Below are positions 60,571 to 64,000 of a stretch of 64,000 nt of DNA, piece after piece. The position numbers and the translations under genes were made by a program. The stretch comes from Sphingobacterium sp. B16(2022) (GTDB lineage: Bacteria; Bacteroidota; Bacteroidia; Sphingobacteriales; Sphingobacteriaceae). The notes beneath the pieces are model-generated. The model made no database searches. It saw only the letters and a program-made list of their open reading frames with translations, and had not been told where the DNA came from. Every line of letters begins with the position of its first letter. The stretch's first letter is position 1. The stretch covers positions 2,232,001 through 2,296,000 of the forward strand of contig NZ_JAAUVN010000001.1 of assembly GCF_012030425.1 (NCBI RefSeq), read 5' to 3'.

Positions 60571-61578
60571 ATGGATAAAAGAAAGTTATTAAAAACTGAA
60601 GTTGCTATTAGTTTTGTAAAGGATACTTTTGCACAACAACTTAGAAATAATTTAGGATTGATTCCTATCTCATCACCTTTGGTTGTACTTGATGGTACAG
60701 GTATAAATGATGATTTAAATGGCATCGAAAGACCAGTAGCCTTCCCTATCAAAGCGCTACAGGAACGTAAGGCTGTTGTTGTTCACTCACTAGCAAAATG
60801 GAAGCGCTTAAGATTAAAAGAGCTTGAACTTGAGGTTGGAGAGGGCATATTGACAGATATGCGTGCATTACGTCCTGATGAGGACTATACGCCGATTCAC
60901 TCTATCTATGTAGATCAATGGGATTGGGAAAAAACAATCTCCGCAGAACAGAGAACATTTTCTTTTCTACAAGATACCGTTCTAAAAATATATGATGCTT
61001 TACGTTTCACTGAAAAGCAAGTAGAACGTCAATACCCAGATATTAAATCTGTTTTACCTGAAGAGATTACCTTTATTTCTTCAGAAGAATTGTTGCAAAA
61101 ATATCCAACATTCACACCTAAAGAGCGTGAAAATGCCATTGCAAAAGAGCATGGCGCTGTATTTATCTATGGTATAGGTGGAATTTTATCGAATGGCGAA
61201 GCTCATGATGGACGTGCAGCAGATTACGATGACTGGAGTACTGAAAATGGAAGTGGAACAAATGGATTAAATGGGGATATCTTAGTTTGGAATCCTATTT
61301 TAAACACTGCATTTGAACTATCTTCTATGGGCGTACGTGTAGACAAAACTGCGTTAGAGCGACAGCTTAAAATTAGAAATAATGCTGAACGCGCAACATT
61401 ATCATTCCACAAAATGTTGTTAAATGATGAGTTGCCAGAAGCCATCGGTGGTGGAATCGGACAATCACGTGTATGCATGTTTATGCTTAAAAAAGCACAT
61501 ATTGGTGAAGTTCAGGTCAGTATATGGGATGAACAGGAAAAACAATCATTACAAGATAAAGGAATTCATTTATTATAA
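60571..61578 (+). CDS. asnA: Aspartate--ammonia ligase (asparagine synthetase A)
   Basis: This 335-residue enzyme makes asparagine from aspartate and ammonia with ATP, releasing AMP. It is related to class II aminoacyl-tRNA synthetases. Landmarks shared with E. coli AsnA are ISFVKDTFAQQL, VVHSLAKWKRL, DMRALRPDEDY, IYVDQWDWEKTI, DYDDWSTENGSG, LNGDILVWNPIL and GGGIGQSRVCMFML. The ATG at 60571 gives MDKRKLLKTEVAISFVKD and is preferred over an ATG six codons upstream. It is flanked by terminators, so it is a one-gene unit. A TATTTTTG at 60450-60457 could be its promoter with a leader of over 100 bases. Confidence 0.96.
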   Translation: MDKRKLLKTEVAISFVKDTFAQQLRNNLGLIPISSPLVVLDGTGINDDLNGIERPVAFPIKALQERKAVVVHSLAKWKRLRLKELELEVGEGILTDMRALRPDEDYTPIHSIYVDQWDWEKTISAEQRTFSFLQDTVLKIYDALRFTEKQVERQYPDIKSVLPEEITFISSEELLQKYPTFTPKERENAIAKEHGAVFIYGIGGILSNGEAHDGRAADYDDWSTENGSGTNGLNGDILVWNPILNTAFELSSMGVRVDKTALERQLKIRNNAERATLSFHKMLLNDELPEAIGGGIGQSRVCMFMLKKAHIGEVQVSIWDEQEKQSLQDKGIHLL

Positions 61579-61594
61579 TTGAATCCATAAACAT

Positions 61595-61627
61595 AAAAAA
61601 AGGTCTGCTTACGGCAGACCTTTTTTT
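61595..61627 (+). terminator. Terminator of asnA
   Basis: A stem of GGTCTGC/GCAGACC with a five-base loop is extended by A/T pairs and followed by seven T, 17 bases after the asnA stop. Confidence 0.92.
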
Positions 61628-61642
61628 ATGTAATACTTTGTG

Positions 61643-61650
61643 TACTTTTG
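61643..61650 (+). promoter_or_regulatory. Promoter -7 element TACTTTTG, leaderless helicase transcript
   Basis: TACTTTTG is a perfect TAnnTTTG match ending four bases before the ATG at 61655. The whole promoter is compressed between the asnA terminator and the helicase start, so the transcript is expected to lack a leader. Confidence 0.6.
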
Positions 61651-61654
61651 CAAC

Positions 61655-62959
61655 ATGCAAATAGACGCCATATTACAAAAACTCCATATCTCTTCGCTGA
61701 ATGACATGCAGAATGAGGTCATGGATAAATTCAAAGAAAAAGAAAATCTCATCTTACTTTCACCAACCGGTTCAGGTAAAACATTAGCTTTTGCACTTGC
61801 TTTGATGAAAACATTAAACAAAGATGTAGCTGACGTCCAATCTTTGATCCTTGTACCCACCCGCGAATTGGCTTTGCAGATTGAATCCGTATTAAAAAGA
61901 GTTGCTACCGGTTTTAAAATCACCTGTTGCTATGGCGGTCATGATACCAAGACTGAAAGAAACAATTTAAAGAATCCTCCTGCTATCCTCATTGGTACAC
62001 CAGGTCGTATTGTTTATCATCTTGAAGGAAACCACTTTGATCCGACACAAATCAAGACGCTGGTTTTGGATGAATTTGATAAATCATTGGAATTAGGTTT
62101 TCAGGATCAGATGTCTTTTATAATTGACTACTTAACTAACTTAGAAACACGCATCTTAACGTCGGCTACCGCAATGAAAGAAATACCTGATTTCACAGGC
62201 ATTTCTGCTGCAACGGAGGTTAATTTTCTAAGTCACATACAAAGTGCACCAGCGTTAACGATAAAAAAGATTGTTGCTCCAATCCATAAAAAATTAGAAG
62301 CGCTATTTCAATTGCTATGCAAAATAGGTAATCAAAAAGTACTTATCTTTTGTAATCATCGCGATGCTGTTGACCACATCAGCGAATTGCTACAAAACCG
62401 TGATATCATACATGATGTATTCCACGGCGGACTGGAACAAAGTGATCGCGAACTTGCACTCTTGAAATTTAGAAACAATAGCAATCATATCTTAATCACG
62501 ACCGACCTTGCTGCCCGAGGACTTGATATCCCTGAAATCGATGCCATTATCCATTATCAGTTACCTTACCGTGAAGATGATTTCACACATAGAAATGGTA
62601 GAACAGCACGTATGCAAGCAAAAGGAAAAGTATTTATCATCTTAAAACCTGACGAAGATTATCCATATGTGGCGGATGATATCGAAATCGAAGAAATCGA
62701 TGGTGAATATAAGCTACCTGAAAACTCTGATTTCGCTACCCTATACTTTTCAGCAGGTAAAAAAGATAAAGTCAACAAAATTGATCTCGTTGGCTTCTTA
62801 CTTAACCTCGAGGGAATAGAAAAAAGTGATGTCGGTATTATTGAAGTTAAAGACAGGGAATCTTTCGTTGCTGTCAAACGCTCTTTAGTTAGCACCATAC
62901 TTAAACATTCTAACCTCGGTAAGATTAAAGGCAAAAAGATTAGAATATTGAGAAGCTAG
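61655..62959 (+). CDS. DEAD-box-type RNA helicase with DEFD motif
   Basis: This 434-residue superfamily 2 helicase shows the Q-motif area (LNDMQNEVM), motif I SPTGSGKT at 36-43, motif Ia PTRELALQ, GG, TPGR, motif II as DEFD at 139-142 instead of DEAD, motif III SAT and, in the second RecA domain, ARGLDIP and HRNGRTARM (for the usual HRIGRTGR). The C-terminal 70 residues (VGFLLNLEGIEKSDVGIIEVKDRESFVAVKR, in parts) resemble the RNA-binding DbpA_C domain of DbpA/CsdA-like enzymes. The ATG at 61655 is chosen; a GTG five codons upstream falls in the -7 element. Roles in ribosome assembly or RNA decay are typical. Confidence 0.93.
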   Translation: MQIDAILQKLHISSLNDMQNEVMDKFKEKENLILLSPTGSGKTLAFALALMKTLNKDVADVQSLILVPTRELALQIESVLKRVATGFKITCCYGGHDTKTERNNLKNPPAILIGTPGRIVYHLEGNHFDPTQIKTLVLDEFDKSLELGFQDQMSFIIDYLTNLETRILTSATAMKEIPDFTGISAATEVNFLSHIQSAPALTIKKIVAPIHKKLEALFQLLCKIGNQKVLIFCNHRDAVDHISELLQNRDIIHDVFHGGLEQSDRELALLKFRNNSNHILITTDLAARGLDIPEIDAIIHYQLPYREDDFTHRNGRTARMQAKGKVFIILKPDEDYPYVADDIEIEEIDGEYKLPENSDFATLYFSAGKKDKVNKIDLVGFLLNLEGIEKSDVGIIEVKDRESFVAVKRSLVSTILKHSNLGKIKGKKIRILRS

Positions 62960-62999
62960 GCTATTCCTATCCTCTCCCAAAAACAGATAACTGTTATTA

Positions 63000-63045
63000 A
63001 AAAAGGCCAAATTAAATCATGATATTTAATCTGGCTTTTTTTTTA
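63000..63045 (+). terminator. Terminator of the helicase gene
   Basis: A stem about 16 base pairs long with one mismatch (AAAAAGGCCAAATTAAAT near 63000-63018 with the complement ending in GGC) and a run of nine T downstream lies about 40 bases after the stop. Confidence 0.85.
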
Positions 63046-63101
63046 ATCCAGTCTTTATTCATTTTTCTTATCTTGTCCTATCGTAAAATTAATCTAATAC
63101 C

Positions 63102-64000
63102 ATGAACAAAGTATTTTTAGCTTTTTCAGTGCTTGCAACAACCTTTTCATTTCAAGTAAAGGCTCAGTCAATCCTCGAAACAGACTATGTTAAAAAGAAT
63201 TATGATAAAAAGGAAATTTCAGTTCCGACGCGTGATGGGGTCAAATTATTTACCACCATCTACACACCAAAAGACAAAAGTCAGCAATATCCTGTTTTAT
63301 TAAACCGCACCCCTTATACCGTAGGCCCTTATGGTGAAGATAAATACAAAGAGACATTAGGGAATTTCCCGGCAATGACTTTAGAAGGTTACATCTTTGT
63401 TTACCAAGATGTACGTGGCAAATGGATGAGCGAAGGAAACTTTGAAGATATAAGACCGACAAACTTAAAAAAAGGAAAAAAAGATATTGATGAAAGTACG
63501 GATACCTATGACTTACTAGAATGGCTCAGCAAAAACCTAAAGAACTACAATGGTAAAGCAGGCATGTACGGCATTTCTTATCCAGGATTTTACTCCACAG
63601 TAAGTCTTACGAAAACACATCCATCATTAAAAGCAGTATCACCGCAAGCTCCCGTAACAAACTGGTACCTGGGCGATGACTTTCATCACAATGGCGTACT
63701 TTTCACAGGAGATGCATTTAAATTCATGTCCAGCTTCGGTATTCCTAGACCTAAACCCATTACGCCAGATCAGGCACCCAAGACTTTTCAATATCCTTCA
63801 AAAGATGTTTATCAGTTCTACATGAATGCCGGGACAGCGAAAAACCTCAAAGACAACTATTTTGCCGATTCTATCAAATTTTGGAATGATGTCTTTGACC
63901 ACCCGCATTATGATCAGTTTTGGAAAGATAGAGAGATATTACCGCACTTAACCGATGTTAAACCAGCCGTTATGGTAGTTGGAGGCTTTTTTGATGCCGA
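63102..64000 (+). CDS. Exported CocE/NonD (X-Pro dipeptidyl-peptidase-like) hydrolase, partial
   Basis: This open frame starts at the ATG at 63102 and runs off the window end, giving about 299 residues of an expected 600 or more. A signal peptide (MNKVFLAFSVLATTFSFQVKAQ, in parts) precedes the mature enzyme. The start ISVPTRDGVKLFTTIYTPKD, VLLNRTPYT, FVYQDVRGKWMSEG, DTYDLLEWLSKN and the nucleophile elbow GISYPGFYS are the CocE/NonD/alpha-amino-acid ester hydrolase pattern, with catalytic Ser in GISYPG. The Asp and His of the triad lie beyond the window. It has its own promoter region after the helicase terminator. It hydrolyses esters or amides in the periplasm or outside. Confidence 0.92.
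   Translation, partial: MNKVFLAFSVLATTFSFQVKAQSILETDYVKKNYDKKEISVPTRDGVKLFTTIYTPKDKSQQYPVLLNRTPYTVGPYGEDKYKETLGNFPAMTLEGYIFVYQDVRGKWMSEGNFEDIRPTNLKKGKKDIDESTDTYDLLEWLSKNLKNYNGKAGMYGISYPGFYSTVSLTKTHPSLKAVSPQAPVTNWYLGDDFHHNGVLFTGDAFKFMSSFGIPRPKPITPDQAPKTFQYPSKDVYQFYMNAGTAKNLKDNYFADSIKFWNDVFDHPHYDQFWKDREILPHLTDVKPAVMVVGGFFDA

Noticed and set aside
1-64000. CRISPR array, tRNA, rRNA, insertion sequence, prophage or integrated plasmid
   Set aside because: No spaced direct repeats, no cloverleaf-like gap sequences, no transposase, integrase or capsid-like protein were seen on either strand; a dedicated scan could still find a degenerate tRNA.

Overview
The window is AT-rich chromosomal DNA of a Bacteroidota bacterium, most likely Sphingobacteriaceae (Sphingobacterium-like). 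The evidence is two SusC/SusD outer-membrane uptake pairs, lipoproteins and secreted enzymes with short Bacteroidota-type signal peptides, an ECF sigma factor typical of the phylum, a DUF3276 (Pur-alpha-like) protein, a LytS/LytT pair, and repeated TAnnTTTG promoter elements instead of sigma70 boxes. I found no rRNA, tRNA, CRISPR array, transposase or phage gene. It reads as ordinary chromosome with several accessory metabolic loci.

Layout. 0.2-5.8 kb: YihY/BrkB membrane protein, aldo/keto reductase, ECF sigma factor and a three-domain DNA ligase D. 6.1-11.8 kb: a DUF1080 (3-keto-glycoside lyase/hydrolase family) enzyme convergent with a SusD/SusC pair. 12.3-13.4 kb: two hypothetical genes. 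13.5-17.7 kb: a redox locus. A LysR regulator and a Gfo/Idh/MocA oxidoreductase read left; an MdaB-type quinone reductase, a YgiN-type monooxygenase and an aldo/keto reductase read right. A repeated inverted-repeat element lies in the divergent control region. 17.9-22.4 kb: alpha/beta hydrolase, glutathione peroxidase and a large WG/Sel1 repeat protein. 22.5-27.9 kb: two exported proteins, a NarL-type response regulator with a TPR histidine kinase, and a small lipoprotein. 28.0-32.0 kb: EamA permease, esterase, Crp-type regulator, DUF2809, VOC and GNAT proteins.

32.2-38.8 kb holds the most unusual unit, a tight four-gene operon. It encodes a two-CxxCH PSCyt1/DUF1549/DUF1553 protein, a Tat-type DUF1501 lipoprotein, an exported TIM-barrel epimerase-like protein, and a DUF2231-like membrane/cytochrome c/leucine-rich-repeat fusion. 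Together they look like an extracytoplasmic haem-linked oxidative module for sugars or related compounds. It borders an AraC regulator with a GH29 alpha-L-fucosidase (39.4-42.3 kb) and an N-acetylneuraminate lyase-SusD-SusC locus controlled by a FadR-type regulator (42.4-49.2 kb), so 32-49 kb may form a glycan-terminal-sugar region.

49.4-64 kb: a second EamA permease whose start is frameshifted in an A7 tract, DUF3276, a LiaF-like/LytS/LytT operon followed by a serine beta-lactamase-like hydrolase, a D-2-hydroxyacid dehydrogenase overlapping an unlisted 47-residue gene, and an MscS channel. AraC/DUF983, cysteine desulfurase, an A-type iron-sulfur carrier, AsnA, a DEAD-box-type helicase with a DEFD motif, and a CocE/NonD-type hydrolase cut by the window end follow. 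Several promoters end only 4-7 bases before the start codon, suggesting leaderless mRNAs. Family names are from recognition of motifs by eye; no database search was run.
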